A stretch of DNA of 42,296 nucleotides from Orenia metallireducens. GTDB taxonomy: Bacteria > Bacillota > Halanaerobiia > Halobacteroidales > Halobacteroidaceae. The stretch lies in NCBI RefSeq assembly GCF_001693735.1, contig NZ_LWDV01000002.1, positions 1 to 42,296 of the forward strand, read 5' to 3'. Positions 35,066-42,296 of this stretch are shown one piece after another. Every line of letters begins with the position of its first letter. Within the stretch, counting starts at the first letter, position 1. The notes below the pieces were generated by a model. The model was not told where the DNA came from. It saw only the letters and a list, made by a program, of their open reading frames with translations, and did not search any database. Position numbers and translations under genes: made by a program.

Positions 35066-35629
35066 ATGTCAAAATATAATGAGGCTCAAAAAGATATTAT
35101 TAAGGAATTAGGAGAAACTTTAGGCAAAGTTAATGCTGATGAGGTAAATAAACTAATAGAAGAAATCAAAAAAGCAGAGAAAGTTTTCTTTGTAGGAGTT
35201 GGAAGAGTACTACTTTCACTAAAATCAGTTGCAAAACGTTTAGCACACTTAGGTGTTGATTGTTATATTGTTGGTCAGATTACTGAGCCGGCTATTACAG
35301 AAGATGATTTGTTGATTGTAGGTTCTGGAAGTGGAGGAACAGCTTTTCCTTTAGCAATTGCAGAAAAAGCAAAGCAATATAATGCAACAGTTTTTCATAT
35401 TGGGAGAAATCCAAATTGTCCTATGAATGAATTTTCTGATTTCTTTATCAGAATTCCTGCTAGTAATGATCCAGATTTACCAGTTGAAGGAGTAGATTCA
35501 GTTCAACCAATGACAAGTTTATTTGAACAGTCTTTACTATTATTAGGTGATACAATAGCATTAATGATGGTCAGAGAAAAGAATATCGATATGGAAAGTC
35601 TTTGGCAGTACCATGCAAATTTAGAATAA
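35066..35629 (+). CDS. hxlB: 6-phospho-3-hexuloisomerase (SIS domain)
   Basis: 187 residues of a single SIS domain. Sugar-phosphate site signatures KVFFVGVGRVLLSLKSVAKR and LLIVGSGSGGTAFPLAIAEK, and the C-terminal MVREKNIDMESLWQYHANLE end typical of PHI enzymes. The family interconverts D-arabino-3-hexulose-6-phosphate and fructose-6-phosphate in the ribulose monophosphate route. No hexulose-6-phosphate synthase is in the window. The upstream epimerase occupies that position, so the pair may handle another ketose-6-phosphate. GGGAGGAAT ribosome site. Confidence 0.88.
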   Translation: MSKYNEAQKDIIKELGETLGKVNADEVNKLIEEIKKAEKVFFVGVGRVLLSLKSVAKRLAHLGVDCYIVGQITEPAITEDDLLIVGSGSGGTAFPLAIAEKAKQYNATVFHIGRNPNCPMNEFSDFFIRIPASNDPDLPVEGVDSVQPMTSLFEQSLLLLGDTIALMMVREKNIDMESLWQYHANLE

Positions 35630-35696
35630 AGATACAAAACTCAATTTGTAAAGATCAATTGAGAAACATCTTTGATATTGTATTTTATTGTGGTCA

Positions 35697-35760
35697 TAGG
35701 CCCCTCTTTCTGAAGGATTAAAACTATTATACTCTTTAGAGGAGAAGGGGCTTAATTTTT
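35697..35760 (+). terminator. Hairpin between hxlB and the transaldolase gene
   Basis: GCCCCT / AGGGGC arms with further TCT/AGA pairing, an approximately 45-nt interior and a TTAATTTTT tail. A leaky terminator here would lower expression of the downstream genes. Confidence 0.5.
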
Positions 35761-35803
35761 ATATAACTTAACAGAACGATATAAATTATAGGGAGGAATT
35801 TTA

Positions 35804-36451
35804 ATGAAGTTTTTTATTGATACTGCTAATTTAGAAGAGATTAAAGAAGCAGCTAGTTTAGGAGTGATTGATGGTGTTACGACTAATCCTAGTCTAGTAG
35901 CTAAGGAAGGAAATGTTGATTTTCATACTAGAATTAAAGAGATTTGTGAGATAGTTGATGGGCCAGTAAGTGCAGAAGTTATAAGTTTAGATGCTGAAGG
36001 AATGATTGAAGAGGCAAGAGAATTAGCTAAAATATCTTTAAATGTAGTTATTAAAATTCCTATGACAGTTGAAGGATTAAAGGCAACAAAAGCATTAACT
36101 AAAGAGGGGATTAAAACTAATGTTACATTAGTTTTTTCAGCTAATCAAGCATTACTTGCTGCTAAAGCAGGAGCTACGTATATTAGTCCATTTGTTGGAA
36201 GATTAAATGATATAGCTCATACAGGAATGGAATTAATTAGTGAGATAGCTACAATCCTTAGTAATTATGGTTTAGAAAGTGAGATTATAACAGCTAGTAT
36301 AAGAAACCCACTGGATGTAAAAGAGGCTGCTTTAATTGGAGCAGATATTGCGACTATTCCATTTAGTGTAATTAAGCAAATGAGTAATCATCCATTAACT
36401 GATGTTGGAATAGAAAAATTTATGGCAGACTGGGAACAGAAAAAAAATTAA
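35804..36451 (+). CDS. Transaldolase, TalC/fructose-6-phosphate aldolase type
   Basis: 215 residues, the short decameric transaldolase class. [16 protein letters not shown] start, [13 protein letters not shown], Schiff-base Lys in [42 protein letters not shown] and [12 protein letters not shown]. It transfers dihydroxyacetone units between fructose-6-phosphate and erythrose-4-phosphate. Some members instead cleave fructose-6-phosphate. GGGAGG about 7 nt upstream. It couples with the transketolase beginning 31 bp later. Confidence 0.95.
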   Translation: MKFFIDTANLEEIKEAASLGVIDGVTTNPSLVAKEGNVDFHTRIKEICEIVDGPVSAEVISLDAEGMIEEARELAKISLNVVIKIPMTVEGLKATKALTKEGIKTNVTLVFSANQALLAAKAGATYISPFVGRLNDIAHTGMELISEIATILSNYGLESEIITASIRNPLDVKEAALIGADIATIPFSVIKQMSNHPLTDVGIEKFMADWEQKKN

Positions 36452-36481
36452 TTTTTGTTGGGACTGAAGGAGGTATTTGAT

Positions 36482-38452
36482 TTGTTAAAACAAGTAGCTA
36501 ATACAATAAGAGGTTTATCAGCAGATGCTGTGCAAAAAGCAAATTCTGGTCACCCAGGTTTGCCTTTAGGTTGCGCAGAGATAGGAGCTGTACTTTTTAG
36601 TGAAGTGATGAATCATAATCCAAAGAATCCTCAATGGCCTAATCGTGATAGATTTGTTTTATCAGCAGGGCATGGATCTATATTCTTGTATTCTTTACTT
36701 CATTTATCTGGTTATGATTTATCATTAGAAGATTTAAAGAACTTTAGACAGTTACATTCTAAGACACCAGGTCATCCTGAATACGGTTATACTCCAGGGG
36801 TAGAAACAACGACAGGGCCTTTAGGTCAAGGTTTTGCTAATGCAGTTGGAATGGCAATATCAGAACGAATAGCTGCTGAAAAATATAATACTAATGATTA
36901 TGAAATTATAGACCATTATACATATGTATTACTAGGTGATGGGTGTATGATGGAAGGAATTGTAGCAGAAGCTGCATCTTTAGCTGGCCATTTAGGTTTA
37001 GGTAAGTTAATTGCTATCTATGATGATAATGATATTTCAATTGGTGGTAGTACAGATATTACCTTTACTGAGGATGTACCAGCAAGGTTTAAAGCTTATA
37101 ATTGGCATGTTATTGATAAAGTAGATGGACATGATATAGATGCTATCAAAGAAGCAATTGCAAAGGCTAAGGAAGTAGAAGATAAACCAACACTTATAGT
37201 TGCTAAGACTAAAATAGGTTGTGGGTCACCTACTAAAGAGGGTACTAGTGCAGCTCATGGGGCTCCTTTAGGTAAAGAAGAAATTAAAGGATTAAAAGAA
37301 AATTTAGGGTTACCAACTGATAAAAAGTTTTATGTATCAGAAGAGGTAAGGGAATTTTTAATTAATAGATTAGAAGAATTAGAAAATAAAGATATAGAGT
37401 GGGAAGATAAATTTGTAAAATGGGCTAAGGCTAATCCTGATTTAAAGAAAGAATGGGACCAGGCTTATGATTTAGGACTTCCAGTTGATTTTAAAGATAC
37501 AATTATGAATTTAGATATAAAAGCTCCTATTGCAAGTAGAAGTTCTTCAGGAATAGTTTTACAGAAAGTTGCCGATGAAGTACCTTATTTAGTAGGTGGT
37601 TCTGCCGATTTAGCACCATCTAATAAGACTTATCTTAATAAATATGGTGAGATTCAGAAGGATAATTTTGATGGACGTAATTTCCGTTTTGGAGTTAGAG
37701 AGCATGCTATGGCAGCGATTGCCAATGGAATTTCTGTTTATGGTGGATTAAGACCTTTTGTATCTACTTTCCATGTCTTTTCAGATTATATGAAACCTGC
37801 TATTAGAGTGGCTGCATTAATGAAACAACCAGTAATTTATGTATTAACTCATGACTCTATTTATGTAGGAGAAGATGGACCAACACATCAACCGATAGAA
37901 CAAACTGAATCTTTAAGATTAATACCTAATTTACAGGTACTTAGACCAGCTGATGAAGAAGAAGTAAAAGCAGCTTGGGTTCAAGCAATGAAAAAGACTG
38001 ATGGTCCAACTGCTTTAGTATTGACTAGACAGAATTTACCTCATATTAAAAAAGAAAAGCCAGAGAATATTTATAAAGGTGGATATGTGGTAAGAAGTTC
38101 TAATAATGAAGAAGTAGTTTTAATTGCAGCAGGTAGTGAAGTTTCATTGGCAGTAGAGGTAGCAAATAAACTAGAAAATGAAGGCAAGAAGGCAAGAGTA
38201 GTATCTGTACCAGAGAGAAATAAATTTGTTTCTCAAGGAAAAGATTATATAGAAGAAGTATTAGGATCTCAGGATGCTTTACGGGTAGCAATTGAAGCAG
38301 GAGTAGGTCAAGGATGGTATCAGCTGTTAGGAGCTAAGTATCATGTAGTTAGTGTTGAAGATTTTGGAGAAAGTGGGTCAGGAGAAGAGCTAGGTAAACA
38401 TTTTGGTTTTGTTGCTGAAGAAATTACTGAACAGATAATTAATAAATTATAA
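36482..38452 (+). CDS. tkt: Transketolase
   Basis: Thiamine-diphosphate enzyme of the non-oxidative pentose phosphate pathway, here a full single chain of 656 residues rather than the split N/C form common in Firmicutes. KANSGHPGLPLG, TTGPLGQGFANAVGMA, the ThDP motif GDGCMMEG...YDDN, and EHAMAAIANG, THDSIYVGEDGPTHQP, LTRQNLP are all present. I place the start at TTG 36482, which has AAGGAGG 8 nt upstream. TTG 36455 would put that site inside the gene. Confidence 0.95.
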   Translation: MLKQVANTIRGLSADAVQKANSGHPGLPLGCAEIGAVLFSEVMNHNPKNPQWPNRDRFVLSAGHGSIFLYSLLHLSGYDLSLEDLKNFRQLHSKTPGHPEYGYTPGVETTTGPLGQGFANAVGMAISERIAAEKYNTNDYEIIDHYTYVLLGDGCMMEGIVAEAASLAGHLGLGKLIAIYDDNDISIGGSTDITFTEDVPARFKAYNWHVIDKVDGHDIDAIKEAIAKAKEVEDKPTLIVAKTKIGCGSPTKEGTSAAHGAPLGKEEIKGLKENLGLPTDKKFYVSEEVREFLINRLEELENKDIEWEDKFVKWAKANPDLKKEWDQAYDLGLPVDFKDTIMNLDIKAPIASRSSSGIVLQKVADEVPYLVGGSADLAPSNKTYLNKYGEIQKDNFDGRNFRFGVREHAMAAIANGISVYGGLRPFVSTFHVFSDYMKPAIRVAALMKQPVIYVLTHDSIYVGEDGPTHQPIEQTESLRLIPNLQVLRPADEEEVKAAWVQAMKKTDGPTALVLTRQNLPHIKKEKPENIYKGGYVVRSSNNEEVVLIAAGSEVSLAVEVANKLENEGKKARVVSVPERNKFVSQGKDYIEEVLGSQDALRVAIEAGVGQGWYQLLGAKYHVVSVEDFGESGSGEELGKHFGFVAEEITEQIINKL

Positions 38453-38456
38453 TTGA

Positions 38457-38505
38457 TTAGGAATTTGGGGTTAGATTTTCGTTTATAAAATCAATCTAAC
38501 TCCTA
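38457..38505 (+). terminator. Hairpin after transketolase
   Basis: GGTTAGATT / AATCTAAC with flanking TTAGG/CCTAA pairs. No T tail, so either weak termination or mRNA 3' end protection. Confidence 0.45.
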
Positions 38506-38662
38506 AGGTCTTCTGTTCTAATTGTAGATTGTTGAACAACTAAAATTCAAAAATGCAAATTTTATATTATAATATTAAATACTCCTAATATTAATTTATA
38601 AGTTTATAAGGGGGAATGGTGGTAATAGTGTCTTGTAAATCTAAGAAGATAAATTGATGTGA

Positions 38663-38740
38663 AAAAATAACAAAAATGCAAAAACAAATAGGATAATATG
38701 CGTATTTATGCTTTACTTTTCTTTATAAATGTTTTATAAT
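38663..38740 (+). promoter_or_regulatory. Duplicated promoter block in front of mtlD
   Basis: Repeats the block at 34253 almost base for base from the TTTACT (38712-38717) through the 17-bp spacer to TATAAT (38735-38740), and with GCAAAAACA at 38678-38686. It should fire mtlD transcription under the same control as the epimerase operon. Confidence 0.7.
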
Positions 38741-38769
38741 GTAAATATAAACGAAAAAGAGAGAAATAA

Positions 38770-38862
38770 ATGAATAAACAAGAAATTTCAATTGATTCAT
38801 CAATTATATGCGCAAATCTATATAATTTAGAAAAGAATATAAGGCAGATTGAAAAAGAATGA
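38770..38862 (+). pseudogene. Duplicated 5' end of the epimerase gene
   Basis: MNKQEISIDSSIICANLYNL, then EKNIRQIEKE-stop, matches the first 30 residues of the epimerase at 34358 with seven changes. It is cut off 27 bp before mtlD. It may still be translated as a short leader peptide, but its ribosome site is weaker (GAGAGAAAT). Confidence 0.8.
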
Positions 38863-38889
38863 ATCATAGTAAATAAAGGGGGGAGTAGA

Positions 38890-40062
38890 ATGCAAGCACT
38901 TCATTTCGGTGCAGGGAACATTGGAAAAGGTCTTATTGGGTATTTATTAAATAAAACAGGTTATGAAATTTGTTTTGTGGATGTTAATGAAGGGGTACTT
39001 GAATCTATTAACAAAACTAATAGTTATTCAATTGAATTACTAGATAATCATCATACTACAGAAACTGTAGCTCCTGTTACTGCATTAAATAGTATTACAG
39101 AAGGAGAGAAAGTTATTCAGGCTATCCTAGAAGCTGATTTAATTACAACTTCAGTAGGAATTGTAAATTTATCTAAAATTGCAAAACTTCTTTCTGAAGG
39201 ACTTTTAAAGAGGGTAAAGGAAAATAAAACAAATATAGATGTTATCGCCAATGAAAATGCCATTAATGCCTCTTCAACTTTGAAAAGGGAGATTGAAAAG
39301 CATGTATCTCCTGAAGAAATGGAAGAAATATGTGAATTTGTCGGGTTTCCAAATTCGGCCATTGACCGTCTTGCTTTATCAAAAGAAACTGAAAAAGGAG
39401 AGGTTGCTTTAGTTGAACCTGTTTATGAGTGGGTTATTAATAAATCTGAAATGATGAATTTAGATTTGCCCTTAATAGAAGATGTTATCTATGTTGATAA
39501 TTTGGATCCTTATATTAAAAGAAAGTTATATATGGTAAATATGGGACATGCAGCAACTGCTTATATTGGATTTGCAGGGGGAGAAGATACTATTCAAAGT
39601 ACATTAGCAAAGCCTGAATTTGAAGGTTTTATGAGAAAAGTACTAAATGAAGTCAAACAGTATGTTGTTAAAAAATTACATTTTAACTCTAAAGATATAG
39701 ACTCTTTTATTGAAAAAACACTAAAACGATTTAAAAATAAAAACATTAGTGATAATGTTTTACGAGTAGGTAGATCTCCTATACGAAAACTAGGTTATGA
39801 TGAACGTTTAATTAAACCGCTTAGAGAAATTTTTGAATTAGGGACTTCGGTAGAATGCTTAAGTATTGCCATTTCTGCTGCATTTTTATTCCATAACCCC
39901 AACGATGAAGAAGCTGTTCGTTTAGAGAAATATATTCAAGAAAAAGGTATAGAGGAAGCTATTTCCCATTTTACTGGAATTGAAAATCAAAAACTTAAAG
40001 ATAAAATTGCAAAAGGTTACTATAAATTAAAAGATAAAGGATGCCAAGAGTTAATAAAATAA
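38890..40062 (+). CDS. mtlD: Mannitol-1-phosphate 5-dehydrogenase
   Basis: Oxidises mannitol-1-phosphate to fructose-6-phosphate with NAD. 390 residues: Rossmann start MQALHFGAGNIGKGLIGYLL, NAD-binding FVDVNE, and VIANENAINAS. The catalytic stretch includes RKLYMVNMGHAATAYIGF (Lys, Asn, His of the polyol dehydrogenase motif). ATG with AAAGGGGGGAG upstream. Followed 25 bp later by the EIIA gene. Confidence 0.96.
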   Translation: MQALHFGAGNIGKGLIGYLLNKTGYEICFVDVNEGVLESINKTNSYSIELLDNHHTTETVAPVTALNSITEGEKVIQAILEADLITTSVGIVNLSKIAKLLSEGLLKRVKENKTNIDVIANENAINASSTLKREIEKHVSPEEMEEICEFVGFPNSAIDRLALSKETEKGEVALVEPVYEWVINKSEMMNLDLPLIEDVIYVDNLDPYIKRKLYMVNMGHAATAYIGFAGGEDTIQSTLAKPEFEGFMRKVLNEVKQYVVKKLHFNSKDIDSFIEKTLKRFKNKNISDNVLRVGRSPIRKLGYDERLIKPLREIFELGTSVECLSIAISAAFLFHNPNDEEAVRLEKYIQEKGIEEAISHFTGIENQKLKDKIAKGYYKLKDKGCQELIK

Positions 40063-40087
40063 ATGAATTAGGAAGAGGAGGGCTAAA

Positions 40088-40525
40088 ATGCTAAGCCAAT
40101 ATTTAAAAGGGAATATAAATTTCTTAGATGAAGTTTCTTCTTGGGAAGAATCTATTAAGGTAGCTGCAAAGCCATTACTCAAAAAAGGCTTTATCACTGA
40201 CAAATATATTCAGTCTATGATTAAGAATGTTTATGATAATGGACCATATATGGTTATAGTTCCTAGAATTGCTATGCCCCATGCACAAGATAAAGAAGGT
40301 GTAATAAAAACAGGTATATCTTTTTTAAAGTTGAAAAAACCTGTACTTTATCCTGAAGGAAAGGAGGTAAATATTTCTGTTGTTTTGGCTGCAGAAGATA
40401 ATTCAGGACATTTAGAACTAATAGCTGACCTATCTTCTATATTAGCTGATGAGGAGGTGAGGAACAAATTTGAAAATGTGGAAAGCGAAGAAGAGTTAAT
40501 CAAAATTATCAAGACAGTGGAGTGA
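40088..40525 (+). CDS. mtlF: PTS EIIA component, mannitol type
   Basis: Cytoplasmic phosphocarrier, 145 residues. The phosphorylated His is in AMPHAQDKEGV and the C-terminal helices (HLELIADLSSILADEEVRNKF) are complete, unlike the broken relative at 30969. It passes phosphate from HPr to the EIIB domain of the EIICB encoded 270 bp downstream. GAGGAGG precedes the ATG. HAQ in place of the HGE usual in MtlF leaves some doubt about sugar class, but the location between mtlD and mtlA decides it. Confidence 0.88.
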   Translation: MLSQYLKGNINFLDEVSSWEESIKVAAKPLLKKGFITDKYIQSMIKNVYDNGPYMVIVPRIAMPHAQDKEGVIKTGISFLKLKKPVLYPEGKEVNISVVLAAEDNSGHLELIADLSSILADEEVRNKFENVESEEELIKIIKTVE

Positions 40526-40602
40526 TATTATCTGCATGAAATTGATAAAGATCTTTTCATGAAGCTTCAGTTTGTAGTAGGTTGAGAAGTAAAGTTAATA
40601 TC

Positions 40603-40775
40603 CTAGTATAAGATACTATAATTTTATAATTATATTGTTGATTAAGAATCTAGTATAAGTATAAGATACTATAAGGTTATTATTATATTGTTGATCAAGA
40701 ATCTAGTATAAGTATAAGATACTATAAGGTTATAATTATATTATATTGTTGATCAAGAATACTAAAAATAGTATA
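40603..40775 (+). repeat. 53-bp tandem repeats with promoter-like boxes before mtlA
   Basis: Two full 53-bp units (40621-40673 and 40674-40726), with a partial unit before and a diverged one after. Each holds the palindrome TAGTATAAG...ATACTA and a TTGATC/TTGATT box. In the last unit TTGATC, a 17-bp spacer and TATATT form a credible promoter for mtlA. The repeated TAGTAT/ATACTA elements could be operator sites. Confidence 0.75.
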
Positions 40776-40795
40776 TTTTAACAAGGGGGTATATT

Positions 40796-42229
40796 ATGTC
40801 AGATATTCAAGCTACAGTTCCAACTCAGTCATTTCGTGCTAAACTTCAGGCTTTTGGTGGTTTTTTAACCAATATGGTATTACCAAATATAGGTGCATTT
40901 ATTGCATGGGGTATTTTGACGGCTTTGTTTATTCCAACAGGATGGCTTCCTAATGAGCAACTAGCAGAGATAGTTGGGCCAGCAATAACTTACTTGTTAC
41001 CTTTGCTTTTAGCTTATACAGGGGGTAAAATGGTTGGAGGCAAAAGAGGAGCGGTAATGGGAGCTATTGGAGCTATAGGATTAATCGTTGGTTCGGATAT
41101 CCCAATGTTTTTAGGTGCAATGATTATTGGTCCTTTAGGTGGTTGGGTCATAAAGAAGTTTGATGAAGCTATAGAAGGTAATGTTCCTGCTGGCTTTGAA
41201 ATGATAGTCAATAACTTTTCTCTTGGTATTTTAGGATTTTTACTAATGGTTGTGTCCTACCTTTTTATTGGTCCTGTTATTGAGGCGGCAAATAATGTTG
41301 TAAAATCTATGATTCAAGCATTAGTAGATACTGGTATGTTACCTTTGTTATCTATTATCAATGAACCAGCTAAAGTATTATTCTTAAATAATGTAATTGA
41401 TCAGGGAATTTATTATCCTTTAGGTATGCAGAAAGCCGCAGAAGTAGGGAAGTCTATTTACTTTACAGTGGCTTCTAACCCAGGTCCTGGTCTTGGACTA
41501 TTGCTGGCTTACACTTTCTTTGGAAAAAAGACTGCTAAACGTACTGCCCCAGGTGCTATAATCATTCACTTCTTTGGTGGTATTCATGAATTGTATTTCC
41601 CATATGTTTTAATGAATCCCCTTACAATTTTAGGGATGATTGCTGGAGGAATGTCAGGGATTGCAACTTTTCAAATTTTCAATGTAGGACTTGTAGCAGG
41701 TCCTAGTCCTGGTTCAATATTTGCATATCTAGGTTTAACACCTAAAGGTAATTTCTTAGGGATTATTGCTGGAGTAATTGTCGCTGCTGCAGTTTCCTTT
41801 GTAGTTACATCTGCTATATTAAAATTACAAGGAGAATCAGATGAAGAAGATGATTTTGAAAACTCTGTAGAAAAGTCAAAATCTATGAAATCTGAAGGTA
41901 AGCAGATTCTAAACTCAGCGAGCAATACTAGTGTTGATTCTGTTGAAAATGTTAATAAAATAGCATTTGCTTGTGATGCAGGAGCTGGTAGTAGTGCTAT
42001 GGGAGCAACAACTTTTAGAAAAAAATTAGAAAAACAAGGTATTAGTGGTATTGAAGTAAAACACTATAGAATAGAAGATGTTCCTCAAGATGCAGATATT
42101 ATTGTAGTCCATAAAAACTTGCAAGAAAGAGCTAGACTTTCCCATGAAGATAAGAGGATCATTCCAATAGAAAATTATATAGGTGATCCGATTCTTGACA
42201 AACTGCTTAGTGAATTGAAAGAAAAATAA
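40796..42229 (+). CDS. mtlA: PTS mannitol transporter EIICB
   Basis: Imports mannitol and phosphorylates it to mannitol-1-phosphate. 477 residues. The EIIC membrane domain (about 1-345) carries GGKRGAVMGAIGAIGLIVGS, the substrate motif GGIHELYFPYVLMNP and many helices. A charged linker (about 347-385) joins it to an EIIB domain with phospho-Cys in FACDAGAGSSAMGA. The EIIA domain is a separate protein, as in many Firmicutes. AAGGGGG ribosome site before ATG. Preceded by tandem repeats that may give it its own promoter, and followed by a terminator. Confidence 0.97.
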   Translation: MSDIQATVPTQSFRAKLQAFGGFLTNMVLPNIGAFIAWGILTALFIPTGWLPNEQLAEIVGPAITYLLPLLLAYTGGKMVGGKRGAVMGAIGAIGLIVGSDIPMFLGAMIIGPLGGWVIKKFDEAIEGNVPAGFEMIVNNFSLGILGFLLMVVSYLFIGPVIEAANNVVKSMIQALVDTGMLPLLSIINEPAKVLFLNNVIDQGIYYPLGMQKAAEVGKSIYFTVASNPGPGLGLLLAYTFFGKKTAKRTAPGAIIIHFFGGIHELYFPYVLMNPLTILGMIAGGMSGIATFQIFNVGLVAGPSPGSIFAYLGLTPKGNFLGIIAGVIVAAAVSFVVTSAILKLQGESDEEDDFENSVEKSKSMKSEGKQILNSASNTSVDSVENVNKIAFACDAGAGSSAMGATTFRKKLEKQGISGIEVKHYRIEDVPQDADIIVVHKNLQERARLSHEDKRIIPIENYIGDPILDKLLSELKEK

Positions 42230-42250
42230 ATAAAAAGTAAGAAAGCATAA

Positions 42251-42287
42251 AAAAAGCCGTAGTTCTGTAATAAGAGCTGCGGCTTTT
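42251..42287 (+). terminator. Terminator of mtlA
   Basis: AAAAGCCGTAGTTCT / AGAGCTGCGGCTTTT stem with a short loop and T4 tail. Confidence 0.85.
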
Positions 42288-42296
42288 AATAAATTT

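Noticed and set aside
41671-41925. Open frame opposite mtlA
   Set aside because: Shadow of the transporter coding sequence. Composition mirrors the sense codons and there is no start signal.

Overview
The window looks like plasmid (or integrated-plasmid) DNA from a low-GC, spore-forming anaerobic Firmicute. Halanaerobiales (Orenia/Halobacteroides-like) is my tentative guess, from the AT-rich composition, A+T-biased codons, many TTG/GTG starts with strong Shine-Dalgarno sites, and a Spo0E-type protein. It carries two partition systems (actin-type ParM/ParR and ParA with a ribbon-helix-helix partner), one intact and one frame-split Rep_3/RepB-type initiator gene, and a third initiator-less iteron array. 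It therefore reads as a composite of two or three replicons. No tRNA or rRNA gene and no CRISPR array was seen.

Layout. 1-2.8 kb: a DeoR regulator, a copy of a promoter block that recurs later, an IS3-family remnant, a decayed TPR gene and an orphan iteron origin. 2.9-4.9 kb: a palindromic centromere candidate, parM, parR and a short Spo0E-like gene. 4.9-5.9 kb: a broken MFS transporter. 6-20 kb, all minus strand: a galactoside operon read from 19.5 kb downwards (binding protein, two ABC permeases, GH2, GH43, galM, galE, galT, galK), followed by a chemoreceptor. An ArsR-type regulator lies just upstream. No ABC ATPase is present, so a shared one elsewhere must energise the importer.

21-31 kb is the plasmid-maintenance region: a rep gene split at an A AAA AAA heptamer, an MNT/HEPN pair, gene remnants, an unrecognised winged-helix-like gene (23989-25122) behind a long structured leader, a second origin with exact 21-bp iterons and an intact rep, an integrase fragment, a deletion derivative of the winged-helix gene with the same leader, and a ParA/RHH partition operon. 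31-34 kb holds a truncated PTS EIIA, a tyrosine recombinase with a perfect palindrome at its 3' end, and a decayed CoA-disulfide-reductase/rhodanese gene.

34.3-42.3 kb, plus strand, is a sugar-phosphate and mannitol block: an Rpe/AlsE-like epimerase, a 6-phospho-3-hexuloisomerase, a TalC-type transaldolase, a transketolase, mtlD, an EIIA and a mannitol EIICB. Mannitol would enter as mannitol-1-phosphate, become fructose-6-phosphate and feed carbon rearrangement. The promoter block before the epimerase is duplicated before mtlD and again near the DeoR gene, which makes that DeoR protein a reasonable candidate regulator.

The most novel item is the approximately 245-nt leader at 23742-23988 and its second copy at about 28172-28410 (minus). 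The two share a promoter, a terminator-like hairpin with compensatory changes, a conserved hairpin with a near-identical loop, and a segment near the start codon that could compete for the same pairing.
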